The translations under genes and the position numbers were made by a program. Shown one piece after another: positions 1-8,898 of a DNA stretch of 49,844 nt (its first letter is position 1; every line of letters begins with the position of its first letter). Source of the stretch: Actinomycetota bacterium (GTDB taxonomy: Bacteria; Actinomycetota; Rubrobacteria; Rubrobacterales; Rubrobacteraceae); NCBI GenBank assembly GCA_004563715.1, contig SIRX01000110.1, forward strand, positions 1-49,844, written 5' to 3'. The notes beneath the pieces are model-generated. The model was not told the DNA's origin. It saw nothing but the letters and a program-made list of their open reading frames with translations, and ran no database searches.

Positions 1-130
1 ACCTGATCCATCCTCAACATCCTTCCTCCAGCAGCCCGGGGACACCGCCCGCAAAGCTACCGGAATCGGGGTCGAGGTGGGTCAGCTTTCGCTGATGGGT
101 GGGTCAATTTCTGAGCGTTGCGTCCACCAC
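1..130. mobile_element. possible IS element end (IS21-like repeats)
   Basis: No gene is recognised here. The octamer GTGGGTCA occurs twice in direct orientation, at 77-84 and 99-106, so the repeats are 22 bp apart. Closely spaced repeats of about 20 bp are typical of the transposase-binding ends of IS21-family elements. No istA or istB coding sequence can be read in the short stretch before them. The call rests on the repeat pattern and the position at the window edge next to tRNA genes. It could instead be an unrelated intergenic repeat. Confidence 0.3.
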
Positions 131-184
131 ACTTAGATCTGTTTCTGGTTTGTCGGCAGGAGGGTGTTGGAGACGGCCTCTGAG

Positions 185-258
185 TGGGCCCACCAGGACT
201 CGAACCTGGGACCGTCCGATTATGAGTCGGATGCTCTAACCAACTGAGCTATGGGCCC
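185..258 (-). tRNA. tRNA with CAU anticodon (elongator Met or Ile2)
   Basis: A complete 74-nt cloverleaf on the minus strand. The 7-bp acceptor stem GGGCCCA/TGGGCCC is perfectly paired, with discriminator A. The D arm, the T arm with GGTTCGAGTCC and the anticodon loop CTCATAA are all readable, so the anticodon is CAU. It lacks initiator features. Elongator Met and lysidine-modified Ile2 tRNAs share this loop. The GGGCC-type acceptor resembles many isoleucine tRNAs, so the amino acid is left open. CCA is not encoded. It lies 27 bp downstream of tRNA-Asn on the same strand and is probably co-transcribed with it. Confidence 0.9.
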
Positions 259-285
259 TCGGGGGACGTGGAGCAGCGTCCCGAG

Positions 286-358
<73 letters not shown>

Positions 359-401
359 AGGTTTTGTGCGCAGGAGATTATACGGGCTAAGTCGGCGGGC
401 T

Positions 402-2180
402 TCAAGATTCCTCCGTTATGGTCCGCAAGGCTTCCCTAAGGAGTTGTACCTCGGAGTGAATCCGGATTTTTTCGTCGTAGTCAGGAGTCTGTCTCTTATC
501 GTGCTCGCGCCGCAAGATACGCAAGCGGAGCCACGCAGCCTTTATCACGGCTGGCGAAGGATACAGTTTCTCTGCTTCCGCGTAGAGGCTCCCGATTCCG
601 GCCAGCAAAGGCCGGGTGTCCTCATCGACCAGGAGATCTTCCGGACCTCGGTCCGGATGCCTCTTGAGCAAGGCAAAGAGGCTGGCCTGCTCCTCCTCGG
701 CGAAGTCATCCGCTTCCAACACGAGCGCGCCCGGGAGCCAACGGACCGCCACGCCTTCTCTCAAGAGCTTCGCGTTGAGATCCGGGCGAGCCAGGGTCAG
801 AGCCAGTACCTGGCGTCCGGCATGCGACCACGGACTCGAAAAGCCGTCTTCTGGCATCCTGGAGGGGGACGAAGCAGCGCCTCGTGAGGGTTGCCTCACC
901 TGTTCAAAGACGCTGGGGTTCACACCCAGCGCTTCGGTCGCCAGCCGGACGGCCTCGTTGTGCAACACCGGGTCTTCGATCTGGCACACCAGCCGCTGAA
1001 CATCCGAAACAGCTCTGGAGCGCTCCATCGCGCCGGCTCCCCTCACATGCTCCACCGCCCGACGTATGCTGTACTCTAGAATTGGCACGGCCTCGTTCAG
1101 CATCTGCTCAAACTCTTCCGGAGTATGGTGCAGCAACCAGTCTGCGGGATCCTCGTTGAGCCGCAACACTCGCAGGTCTTGTTTGAGCTCGGCAGCCGTG
1201 GCCGCAGCGCGCTCTATAGCCTTCTCCCCCGCTGTATCGGGATCAAACAACAAACAGACTTGGTCGGCGTAGCTGCTCAAGGTGCGAAGGTGACCGGGGG
1301 TGGTGGCTGTGCCCAGGGTCGCAACGGCGTTTTTAATACCCGATTGGTAGAGCATGAGGACGTCCGTGTAGCCCTCGACGACGAGCGCCGCCCGCTTCCG
1401 GCGCATGGCGTCCGTCACCTGCGGAAAACCGTACAGCAAGTCCCGTTTGTTAAAGATCTCGGTCTCCGGCGAGTTGAGGTATTTGGGCTGCTCGTTACCC
1501 AACACGCGAGCACCAAAGCCAACGATTCTTCCACGCCGGTCGGAGATGGGGAAGGTTATCCTGCCGGAGAATCTATCGCCACCCCGGGAGGACAGCAGAC
1601 CCGCCGCCTCCAGTATCGTACGTTCTATCCCTAGCTTCTGAGCCACCCGGATAAAACCCGCGCTGCCTCGGGGTGGAGCCAGGCCGAGGCGAAATTCTTC
1701 TATAGTAGAATGCGCTATCTCGCGCTCTTTCAGATAAGCCCGGGCCCGCTGGGCTTCAGGCGTTACGCTTTCCAGCAGGTATTTGTGATAGTAAGCGGTA
1801 GCTGCGGCCAGAGCTCTGTGGATGGCACGGCGCCGCTGGTTCCGTTCTCTCGCAGCCTGGGCCTCGGCGCCTGAAGCTCCCTCGAACTCCAGTTCTATAC
1901 CGGACTTCTCTGCCAGGTAGGTAACCGCCTCGACGAAAGGCAACGACTTGAGGTCGGTTATGAGCTTGATCGCGTCTCCGCCCTTGCCGCATCCGAAGCA
2001 GTAGTAGAAGCCCTTATCTGGAGAAACGCTAAAAGAGGGGGTTTTCTCGGAATGGTCCGGGTAGGGGCACAACCCCGTGTAGCGGGCACCCTGACGCCGG
2101 AGCGCTGTGAACTCGGCAGCGACCTCCACAATGTCCACCGTGTCGCGTACCGTTTCGATGCTGCGCTGCGAAATCCTCAC
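402..2180 (-). CDS. dnaG: DNA primase DnaG
   Basis: Primase of about 592 aa that makes RNA primers at the replication fork with DnaB. The GTG start at 2180 is chosen because the protein then begins with the family N-terminus (RISQRSIETVRDTVDIVEV) and has GGGAG eight bases upstream of an ACAGAGGC spacer. The N-terminal zinc-binding domain shows C38-PYPD-H43 and C61-FG-C64. The first pair is spaced C-x4-H, not the common C-x2-H. The catalytic core and TOPRIM region follow, with the VVEGYTDV glutamate motif and LLFDPDTAG in place of the usual DGDxAG. The C-terminus is the variable helicase-binding part. It is transcribed away from the divergent ppc, with two tRNAs downstream. In many Gram-positives dnaG follows dgt or recO. 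Here ppc separates it from dgt. Confidence 0.95.
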   Translation of the reverse strand: MRISQRSIETVRDTVDIVEVAAEFTALRRQGARYTGLCPYPDHSEKTPSFSVSPDKGFYYCFGCGKGGDAIKLITDLKSLPFVEAVTYLAEKSGIELEFEGASGAEAQAARERNQRRRAIHRALAAATAYYHKYLLESVTPEAQRARAYLKEREIAHSTIEEFRLGLAPPRGSAGFIRVAQKLGIERTILEAAGLLSSRGGDRFSGRITFPISDRRGRIVGFGARVLGNEQPKYLNSPETEIFNKRDLLYGFPQVTDAMRRKRAALVVEGYTDVLMLYQSGIKNAVATLGTATTPGHLRTLSSYADQVCLLFDPDTAGEKAIERAAATAAELKQDLRVLRLNEDPADWLLHHTPEEFEQMLNEAVPILEYSIRRAVEHVRGAGAMERSRAVSDVQRLVCQIEDPVLHNEAVRLATEALGVNPSVFEQVRQPSRGAASSPSRMPEDGFSSPWSHAGRQVLALTLARPDLNAKLLREGVAVRWLPGALVLEADDFAEEEQASLFALLKRHPDRGPEDLLVDEDTRPLLAGIGSLYAEAEKLYPSPAVIKAAWLRLRILRREHDKRQTPDYDEKIRIHSEVQLLREALRTITEES

Positions 2181-2292
2181 GCCTCTGTTTCTCCCGAAGC
2201 TCTGTTTTCTAACCCGCCTGTTCCTATGTACCTTTGTATAAAATCTGCTAATACTCGTATTATCCGCCGGAGCTAATGTTAACCTACAAACC
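2181..2292. promoter_or_regulatory. dnaG/ppc divergent intergenic region
   Basis: A 112-bp AT-rich gap between divergent starts that must hold promoters for both genes. For ppc, TTGTAT (2234-2239) and TATTAT (2258-2263) are spaced 18 bp and form a plausible but weak pair. A perfect palindrome AATAC-TC-GTATT (2250-2261) overlaps this -10 and could be an operator. No good Shine-Dalgarno precedes the ppc GTG. The assignment is by pattern only. Confidence 0.35.
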
Positions 2293-5115
2293 GTGAGCGC
2301 CATCGAGAAAAACCTGACTCGTGCCCCAGAAGTTGGATACGCCGACCTTCCACCGGGTGTCGGGTTCGCGGACAAAGACGAGCCTCTGCGGCGGGACATC
2401 AACTTGCTGGGCAGGATACTCGGCCAGGTGTTGATCGAGCAGGAAGGCCAGAGCCTCTTCGATACCGAAGAGGAGATAAGGTTGCTCTGCAAGCAACTAC
2501 GCTTCGCTTACGATCCCGCCCTCGACGAACGGCTCAAAGAAAAGATAGACAAGATGGGAGTGCGGGAGTTGGAGCGAATCGTTCGGGCGTTCTCCGTCTA
2601 CTTCCAGTTGGTCAACATAGCCGAAAGGTACCATCGGGTCAGGCGGCGTCGACAGCACGAAGCCTCTCCGGACAACCCTCCCCAGCGGGCGTCCCTCGGA
2701 AGCGCCCTCGCGCGCCTCAAAGAAGAAGGCTTGGAAGCCGGGGGCCTGCAGAAGCTTTTGGACCGTTTAGGAGTCGGGCTGGTTCTGACTGCGCATCCCA
2801 CGGAAGCCCTCCGCCGGAGCGTACGGCGCAAGCACGTAAACGTCGGGCACATGCTCGAATCTCTCGACACCGGCGCCCTCACCTGGAGAGAGCGCCGGAG
2901 GCTGGAAGAAAAGCTCGCCGAAGAGATCACGCTCCTGTGGCAGACAGATGAATTGCGCGCCCAACGCCCGGAGGTAGAACAGGAAATACAGCGCACGCTG
3001 CTCTTTTTCGAGGAGCCTTTGATCTCAGCTACGCTCGACGTCTATCGAGAGTTCGAGGAAGAGTTGGAGCGCCAGTATCCGGAGGACACCCCGCGACTGG
3101 GACGGGTGCTGACCTTTGGCTCATGGGTCGGCGGCGACCAGGACGGCAATCCCTTCGTCAAAGCCGAGACACTCAGCACGGCCCTGGGCCTACACCAGGA
3201 CTTGATCCTGAACCGGCACATAACCTCCGTTCTGCAGCTGGCCGACCACATGAGCCAGTCCCGGAAGCTCGTTGCCGTCTCGAAGGAACTTCTCGACTCG
3301 CTGGAGAACGACCAGAAGCTTTTGCCGGAGGCCGTAGAGCGGATCCAGGGTGACGATCCAAACGAGATGTATCGCAAGAAGCTACTCCTGGTTTGTGAAC
3401 GCCTGAAGCACACTTTGCAGGACCCGGAATCTGCGACGTCTTACTCGAGGGTAGAAGAGTACATCGACGATCTCGCGGTCATCAGGGCAAGCCTTCTGGA
3501 GAACGGCGGAGATAGAGTTGCCAACGGCGAACTGAAGGACTGCATCCGTCAGGCGGAGATCTTCGGTTTTCATCTGGCCAAACTGGACGTGCGGCAGGAG
3601 AGTTCCCTGGTGGTCGATACGGTGGCCGAGCTGGTCTCGGCCGCTACCGGCGAGGACTTGAAGAACATGGAAGAGCCGGAACGCGCCGAGCTGCTCCGGA
3701 AACATCTGGTAGCGCCGGAGCTAGACTTGCCTCAGCCGGATGACATCTCGGACCAGAGCCGACAGATCCTGGAGACCTTCGAGCGTATACAGCGCGCACG
3801 AGACGAGTTTTCGTCGCCTCCGGTCGAAACGTTCATATTGAGCATGGCCCACGAGGCGAGCGACGTGCTATCCGTACAGCTTCTGGCCCGGCGCGTCGGT
3901 CTGCTAGAGGTGGATGACGAGGGAAATTGCGCGGCCAGCTACCTGCGGGTTACCCCCCTCTTCGAGACGATAGCGGACCTGACCCACGCCCCGGAAGTCT
4001 TGGAACGTCTGCTATCGGATTCCTTCTACCGATCCTCGTTAGCCCAGGACGATGACCTGCAAGAAATCATGCTCGGCTACAGCGACTCGGGCAAAGACGC
4101 GGGTTATGTGACGAGCAACTGGACGCTGTACAAGTCGCAGCGGCGGCTGACAGAGGTGTCCCGTCAGCACGGCGTAAAGCTGCGGCTCTTCCACGGCCGG
4201 GGCGGTAGCGTCGGGCGGGGCGGGGGCCCGAGTTACGAGGCGATAACCGCGCAGCCTCCCGGCACGCTGGACGGCAACATCCGCATAACCGAACAGGGCG
4301 AAGTCATCTCGTTCAAGTACAGCATGCAGGGATTGGCACGACGCAACCTCAACACCGTTCTGGCGGCCGTTATGGAGGCTGCGGCCGAAGAGCCCGACCG
4401 GGGGCCGAACACCCGCTGGATCGACGTCATGGAACACCTGTCGTCACGTTCCCGGGATGCCTACCGGACGCTGGTCTACAAGAACGAAGATTTCCTCGAC
4501 TTCTTCTCCGGGGCCTCGCCAATCCGCGAACTCTCGATGCTAAACATGGGCAGCCGTCCCGCCCGCCGGGTGCAAAGCCCGGACGTAGAAAGCCTGAGGG
4601 CCATACCCTGGGTGTTCGCCTGGACTCAGAACCGCTTCCTGCTGCCTTCCTGGTACGGCGCGGGAACGGCCCTTTCAACCTACACAAGCAACCAGAGAGG
4701 GCTCGACACCCTGCGCGAGATGTACCGCGAGTGGCCGTTTTTCCGGACTTTGATCAGCTTTATGCAGATGACCCTGGCCAAAAGCGACATGCGGATCGCG
4801 GAGACATACACGGCGCTCGTAAAGGACGGCGAGCTTCGGAAGCGCATGTGGGAGCTAATCTCCCGCGAGCACGACGCGTGCGCGAAGGCCTTGATCCGGA
4901 TAACAGATAACGAGAACCTGTTAGATGACAGCCCGGTTCTCCAGCGTTCGATCCGGCTCCGCAACCCCTATGTAGACCCGATCTCCTACATCCAGGTGAG
5001 CCTCTTGCACCGGCTCCGGGCGTTATCCGAAGACTCGCCGGAGCGAGACGCCGTGTTGAATACCTTACTCCGCACCATCTCCGGCATATCGTCCGGCATG
5101 CTCAATACGGGCTAG
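2293..5115 (+). CDS. ppc: phosphoenolpyruvate carboxylase
   Basis: A 940-aa PEP carboxylase, the usual family length, which makes oxaloacetate from PEP and bicarbonate to refill the TCA cycle. Visible signatures are the first active-site histidine in LTAHPTEALRRS (H168), the FHGRGGSVGRGGGP glycine-rich loop around H634 and R636, GYSDSGKDAGY just before it, and the C-terminal NTG that closes the active site. The start is GTG. No clear Shine-Dalgarno is seen and there is no better in-frame start upstream. It is the only plus-strand gene in the first 18 kb and lies between the minus-strand genes dnaG and dgt, ending 15 bp from the end of dgt. This suggests an insertion into an older dgt-dnaG arrangement. 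Confidence 0.95.
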   Translation: MSAIEKNLTRAPEVGYADLPPGVGFADKDEPLRRDINLLGRILGQVLIEQEGQSLFDTEEEIRLLCKQLRFAYDPALDERLKEKIDKMGVRELERIVRAFSVYFQLVNIAERYHRVRRRRQHEASPDNPPQRASLGSALARLKEEGLEAGGLQKLLDRLGVGLVLTAHPTEALRRSVRRKHVNVGHMLESLDTGALTWRERRRLEEKLAEEITLLWQTDELRAQRPEVEQEIQRTLLFFEEPLISATLDVYREFEEELERQYPEDTPRLGRVLTFGSWVGGDQDGNPFVKAETLSTALGLHQDLILNRHITSVLQLADHMSQSRKLVAVSKELLDSLENDQKLLPEAVERIQGDDPNEMYRKKLLLVCERLKHTLQDPESATSYSRVEEYIDDLAVIRASLLENGGDRVANGELKDCIRQAEIFGFHLAKLDVRQESSLVVDTVAELVSAATGEDLKNMEEPERAELLRKHLVAPELDLPQPDDISDQSRQILETFERIQRARDEFSSPPVETFILSMAHEASDVLSVQLLARRVGLLEVDDEGNCAASYLRVTPLFETIADLTHAPEVLERLLSDSFYRSSLAQDDDLQEIMLGYSDSGKDAGYVTSNWTLYKSQRRLTEVSRQHGVKLRLFHGRGGSVGRGGGPSYEAITAQPPGTLDGNIRITEQGEVISFKYSMQGLARRNLNTVLAAVMEAAAEEPDRGPNTRWIDVMEHLSSRSRDAYRTLVYKNEDFLDFFSGASPIRELSMLNMGSRPARRVQSPDVESLRAIPWVFAWTQNRFLLPSWYGAGTALSTYTSNQRGLDTLREMYREWPFFRTLISFMQMTLAKSDMRIAETYTALVKDGELRKRMWELISREHDACAKALIRITDNENLLDDSPVLQRSIRLRNPYVDPISYIQVSLLHRLRALSEDSPERDAVLNTLLRTISGISSGMLNTG

Positions 5116-5130
5116 AACGTGCCGAGTGAG

Positions 5131-6090
5131 CTACCATCCGAAAATCGCGTTGTCGCGAGGTAGAAACAAGCGCTTGTAAGTCGTTATCGCGTAGCGGTCG
5201 GTCATGCCGGCGATAAAGTCCACGGTTTCGGTAATGGGATCTGGGTCGGTTACCGTACGTTGCTCGGGGTGCTCAAGATAGTATTCGAACAGCGCTACGA
5301 TCACCTCTCCGGCTTTCTCGTTCTGCCGGGAGAGCGGGTTCCGGTACACGTTCTCGAAAAGCCACGACCTCAATTGCCTGAGGGCCTCGTAAACCCCTTC
5401 AGAGAGAGATATCTCCCCACTTTCCCGAGAAGTCGAGATCATGTCGCGCACCAGCGTGTTTATTCTCCGGCTCATTTTTTGTCCCAACATAGCCAGCGGT
5501 TTTTTGGGCAGGTCTTCCCACGAGATGACCCCAGCCCTCAGTGCATCGTCAACGTCGTGGTTCACGTAAGCGATCCGGTCAGCTATCCGCACGACCTCCC
5601 CTTCACGCGTCACGGGATAGCCTTTGCCCGTATGGTTGAGTATGCCGTCCCGGACCTCGTTGGTGAGGTTGAGCCCCTGCCCTTCTCGCTCCAGCACGTC
5701 CACCACGCGCAGGGAGTGTTCGTTATGCCGGAAGGAGCGCCCGTAGGCCGCCAGATTCTCCGCCAGGGCTTCTTCCCCGGTGTGGCCAAAAGGCGTGTGG
5801 CCAAGGTCGTGCCCGAGCGCGATGGCTTCCGTGAGATCTTCGTTGAGGTCCAAAGCCCGGGCGATGGTGCGCGCGACCTGCATCATCTCCAACGTGTGGG
5901 TCAATCGGGTGCGGAAGTGATCTCCATCCGGCGCGATAAACACCTGGGTCTTGTGCATTAGCCGCCGGAAGGCTTTGGCGTGGATGATCCTATCCCGGTC
6001 CCGCTGGAAGTCGCTGCGGACGCCATCTGGCGGCTCGGGTCTCCGCCGTCCCGAGCTTTCCCGGCAAGCCCAGGACCTGCCCGCCTTCAT
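5131..6090 (-). CDS. dgt: dGTPase-like HD-domain triphosphohydrolase
   Basis: A 319-aa deoxyguanosinetriphosphate triphosphohydrolase-like protein of the HD superfamily, which cleaves dNTPs to nucleoside and tripolyphosphate. The metal-binding residues are visible as H65 (RLTHTLEM) and the H94-D95 pair in GHDLGHTPFGH. A later aspartate follows in the ADRIAYVNHDVDDA segment. The N-terminus RDRDRIIHAKAFRRL is typical of the shorter class-2 Dgt proteins. Its ATG overlaps the recO stop by 4 bp (ATGA), so translation is probably coupled. It is the last gene of the phoH-to-dgt run and converges on ppc. Class-2 members can act on several dNTPs, so substrate specificity is uncertain. Confidence 0.92.
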   Translation of the reverse strand: MKAGRSWACRESSGRRRPEPPDGVRSDFQRDRDRIIHAKAFRRLMHKTQVFIAPDGDHFRTRLTHTLEMMQVARTIARALDLNEDLTEAIALGHDLGHTPFGHTGEEALAENLAAYGRSFRHNEHSLRVVDVLEREGQGLNLTNEVRDGILNHTGKGYPVTREGEVVRIADRIAYVNHDVDDALRAGVISWEDLPKKPLAMLGQKMSRRINTLVRDMISTSRESGEISLSEGVYEALRQLRSWLFENVYRNPLSRQNEKAGEVIVALFEYYLEHPEQRTVTDPDPITETVDFIAGMTDRYAITTYKRLFLPRDNAIFGW

Positions 6091-6833
6091 GCCGGACGCC
6101 GCGTCCCGGAACCATCTAACGCCGGGCTCCCGGGAGCGTGGGCAAAGACGTGAGCCCGGATCACCCGCCGCACGCTCTCCCGCAAGTGGTCTTCAACCAG
6201 GCTTTCCTTCAGAGAGCGGGAGATCAGAGTCCGCAGCCCCTCGACGGTACCGGGTGGTACCAGGAATGCCTCGCCAACGTCCGGACGACACCCGGAACAG
6301 ACCAAGCTGCCGAGCACCGGCGCGAAGTAGTGATGGTCCTCCACCTCACCGGCACCGACACCACAACTCGTGCAAGTGTCGAGTTGCGGCGCGTAACCGG
6401 CCAGTATAGAGAGCTTCAGCGCAAAAGCAGCTTCCAACGCCTCGAACTCAGTACTGCGTCCTTCAAGGGCGTCCAGGCCGTGGTACAGCAGGTTGAAGAC
6501 GCGACGGTCGGCCTCATCACCACCAGAGAGAGCCCGCACGAACCCCACCAACCTCCCGGCGGCCTCGAAACGGGAGAGGTCCTCCCGAACCTCGTGGAAG
6601 CTCCGGAGCACCTCGACCTGGGTTATGGTGTCGAGGGTGCGTCCCCGGTAGGCCATGAAGTCTACGCAAGACAGCGGCTCCAGCCGGCCACCAAAGCGGG
6701 ATTTCGTACGCCGGATCCCCTTGGCGATGCCGGAAACAAGCCCGGCGTCCCGCGTGTAGAGGTCTATAATGCGATCCGCCTCACCGTACCGGATAGAGCG
6801 GAGTACGATGCCCTTACTCTTGTAGACCGCCAC
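6087..6833 (-). CDS. recO: DNA repair protein RecO
   Basis: A 248-aa recombination mediator that loads RecA on SSB-coated DNA with RecR. An N-terminal OB-fold begins KSKGIVLRSIRYGEADRI. A helical middle and a zinc site with two CxxC pairs (TCTSC near 155 and LVCSGC near 180) follow, which is the usual RecO layout. The start is GTG with AGAGG six bases upstream. The gene overlaps deoC by 20 bp upstream and dgt by 4 bp downstream, so all three are probably on one message. The C-terminal tail is rich in proline and arginine and is not conserved in the family. Confidence 0.93.
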   Translation of the reverse strand: MAVYKSKGIVLRSIRYGEADRIIDLYTRDAGLVSGIAKGIRRTKSRFGGRLEPLSCVDFMAYRGRTLDTITQVEVLRSFHEVREDLSRFEAAGRLVGFVRALSGGDEADRRVFNLLYHGLDALEGRSTEFEALEAAFALKLSILAGYAPQLDTCTSCGVGAGEVEDHHYFAPVLGSLVCSGCRPDVGEAFLVPPGTVEGLRTLISRSLKESLVEDHLRESVRRVIRAHVFAHAPGSPALDGSGTRRPA

Positions 6834-7521
6834 CCTCGGCCTCTTTCATCACAGACACGCTGCTGCTCATCCCCAGGCGGGAGGCCCCCGCGTTCAGCAG
6901 ATCCATAGCTTCCTGCAGCGTGCGCACGCCTCCCGAAGCTTTTACCGCCAGGCCCTCGGGAGCTTCTTCCCGCAACAGCGCTACGTCCTCGACCGTCGCG
7001 CCAGCGGGGGCGAAGCCCGTCGAAGTCTTCACGAAGTCCGCACCACTGGAAGCCACGATCCGGGTCGCGAGCTGCTTCATCTTGTCCGAGAGGTAGGCCG
7101 TCTCGATGATCACCTTCGTAACCACGTCGGTGAGGCCGTTGTTCATCGCCACGACCCCGATCTCCTGGTTGAGGCTGCTGAGCTCGTCGGCGACGTAGTT
7201 GAAGTCTCCCGAGAGGAACCTGGTGAGGTTCATGACTACGTCGAGCTCCGACGCACCACCGGCGATGGCGTCCCGGACCGCCGCGGCCTTGACCGCCGTA
7301 GTATCCGCCCCGAACGGGAACGAGACCACGGTCGCCACCTTTACGTCCACCCCACGCAACTCCCGGGCACAGCGGCGCACGTAGCAGGGCGGCACGCACA
7401 CCGCTGCAAAGTGGTAGCTGGCCGCCTCCTCGCAGAGGTCTACCACGTCCTGCTCCCGGATGTTCGGCTTCAGGAGGGTGTGATCCACCGTCTTAGCAAA
7501 CTCTCTTACCCTCATGCCCAA
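6814..7521 (-). CDS. deoC: deoxyribose-phosphate aldolase
   Basis: A 235-aa class I aldolase that splits 2-deoxyribose-5-phosphate to glyceraldehyde-3-phosphate and acetaldehyde. The Schiff-base lysine is K165 in FVKTSTGF, the partner lysine is K194 in VKASGG, and the catalytic aspartate is D94 in ELDVVMN. The TTG at 7521 lies 8 nt after GGAGGT and is preferred. An in-frame ATG two codons later (7515) is the alternative. The gene lies between era and recO, which are neighbours in many Gram-positive genomes, and together with cdd forms a small pyrimidine deoxynucleoside salvage theme in the operon. Confidence 0.93.
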   Translation of the reverse strand: MGMRVREFAKTVDHTLLKPNIREQDVVDLCEEAASYHFAAVCVPPCYVRRCARELRGVDVKVATVVSFPFGADTTAVKAAAVRDAIAGGASELDVVMNLTRFLSGDFNYVADELSSLNQEIGVVAMNNGLTDVVTKVIIETAYLSDKMKQLATRIVASSGADFVKTSTGFAPAGATVEDVALLREEAPEGLAVKASGGVRTLQEAMDLLNAGASRLGMSSSVSVMKEAEGGGLQE

Positions 7522-7574
7522 CGGAACCTACCTCCCGACGCCGCTCCCAGACCAACTGGCCACATCAAGCTGCA

Positions 7575-8498
7575 TTATAACCCTAGCTGTTCCAGGAACC
7601 GGACGTCTCCCCTCCAGCCAGGGCTCACCTTTACTTTGAGGTCCAGGTAGATCCTGGTCCCCAGCAGGCGCTCCACGTCGCGGCGGGCTTCGGTTCCTAT
7701 CTGCTTGATGGTCTTGCCGTTCTTGCCGAGCGTTATCATGCGTTGCGAGGCGCGTTCAACGTGGATGATGGCGTAGATGACGGTTACTTTTTCCTTGCGC
7801 TCGACTTCTTCGATCTCGACGGCGATGGCGTGGGGAACTTCCTCCCGGAGTACGTTGAGAGCTTTCTCCCTGATGTACTCGGCCAGGATAAGCGTCTCCG
7901 GGTGGTCCGTCACGAAGCCCTCGGGGAAGTAGCGTGGTCCGGACGGCAGCATCTCCGCCACGGTGTGCATGAGCGGCTCCACGTTGAGGCCCCCGGTTGC
8001 GCTGAGGAGAAAGGTATCGTGCCAGTCACCGAGCCTGGCGACCTCATCCACTATAGGGAGTGCTTCGGCACCGTTCTTCAAGAGGTCAACCTTGTTGACG
8101 ACCGCTATGGCCGGGGTCGCCGACGAGAAAACCAGCCGGGCGACATAGCGATCGCCGCGGCCGATGCCTTCCCGAGCCTGTTGGGCGTCGATCAGAAACA
8201 GGATCACGTCGGACTCCGAGAGGCTGTCGAGAACTTGCTGCTGCATCCGGCTGCGCAGGGTGTCGCGGGGCTTTTGAGAGCCTGGAGTGTCCACGAAGAC
8301 GGCCTGATACCCTTCGCCGTTGCGAACGCCGCGGATGGGGCTCCGAGTCGTCTGGGGCCGGGGTGAGGTTATGGAGACCTTCTCGCCCACCAGCCGGTTG
8401 ACCAGCGTGGACTTGCCCACGTTGGGCCTCCCGACCACCGCGACAAAACCGCTGCGGAAACCTTTTTCCACCGGCTCCCGTCCATCAGCCTCGCTCAA
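7575..8498 (-). CDS. era: GTPase Era
   Basis: A 307-aa GTPase that binds the 3' end of 16S rRNA and controls 30S maturation. The G1 loop GRPNVGKST is at 23-31, followed by the switch region SPRPQTTRSPIRG, G3 DTPG and G4 NKVD. The C-terminal KH domain includes the RMITLGKNGKTIKQIG segment. The TTG at 8498 is chosen because it overlaps the cdd stop (TTGA) and lies 4 nt after GGAGG. A longer reading into cdd would add about 31 low-complexity residues. The 53-bp gap before deoC is the largest in this part of the operon. Confidence 0.95.
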   Translation of the reverse strand: MSEADGREPVEKGFRSGFVAVVGRPNVGKSTLVNRLVGEKVSITSPRPQTTRSPIRGVRNGEGYQAVFVDTPGSQKPRDTLRSRMQQQVLDSLSESDVILFLIDAQQAREGIGRGDRYVARLVFSSATPAIAVVNKVDLLKNGAEALPIVDEVARLGDWHDTFLLSATGGLNVEPLMHTVAEMLPSGPRYFPEGFVTDHPETLILAEYIREKALNVLREEVPHAIAVEIEEVERKEKVTVIYAIIHVERASQRMITLGKNGKTIKQIGTEARRDVERLLGTRIYLDLKVKVSPGWRGDVRFLEQLGL

Positions 8499-8887
8499 AG
8501 ATCCTCCGGGCCGAACGAGTGAGGGAGTATCTGCTCGAACGGGTAACGATGCAGGTCTCCGTTTTCGTCCTCCACCACGACCTCTTTGCAACCGAACTCC
8601 CGCAGCACCTGCCGGCAGGCACCGCAGGGAAAACAGGGGGCGGCCTCGGGACTCGCGACGGCGACGAGCCGTATCTCGCGATCCTCTTGGCTGGCCTGTA
8701 CCATCTCGCCGACTGCGTTGCGCTCAGCGCAAACTGTAAGCCCATAAGAGGCGTTCTCGATGTTACACCCGAGGCGCACCGTCCCGCTCTCGGTCAAGAT
8801 AGCAGCCCCCACGTGAAAATTACTGTATGGGGCGTAGGCTTTATCCGCTGCTGTTCGGGCAGCATCCATCATCTCTCGCAGATCCAA
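8495..8887 (-). CDS. cdd: cytidine deaminase
   Basis: A 130-aa homotetrameric-type cytidine deaminase that converts cytidine or deoxycytidine to uridine or deoxyuridine. The catalytic zinc motif C53-A-E55 and the PCGAC pair C88/C91 are present, as is the substrate loop NIENASYG. The TTG start at 8887 follows AAAGGAG at 5 nt, which decides the start. It would give a normal family length, whereas longer readings run into the neighbouring gene in another frame. The stop overlaps the era start by 4 bp. The same dgkA-cdd-era order occurs in Bacillus. Confidence 0.95.
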   Translation of the reverse strand: MDLREMMDAARTAADKAYAPYSNFHVGAAILTESGTVRLGCNIENASYGLTVCAERNAVGEMVQASQEDREIRLVAVASPEAAPCFPCGACRQVLREFGCKEVVVEDENGDLHRYPFEQILPHSFGPEDL

Positions 8888-8898
8888 GTTCGCTCCTT

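Noticed and set aside
2181-2492. N-terminal extension of dnaG
   Set aside because: It runs into the start of divergent ppc and adds non-conserved residues. The GTG at 2180 begins the family N-terminus.
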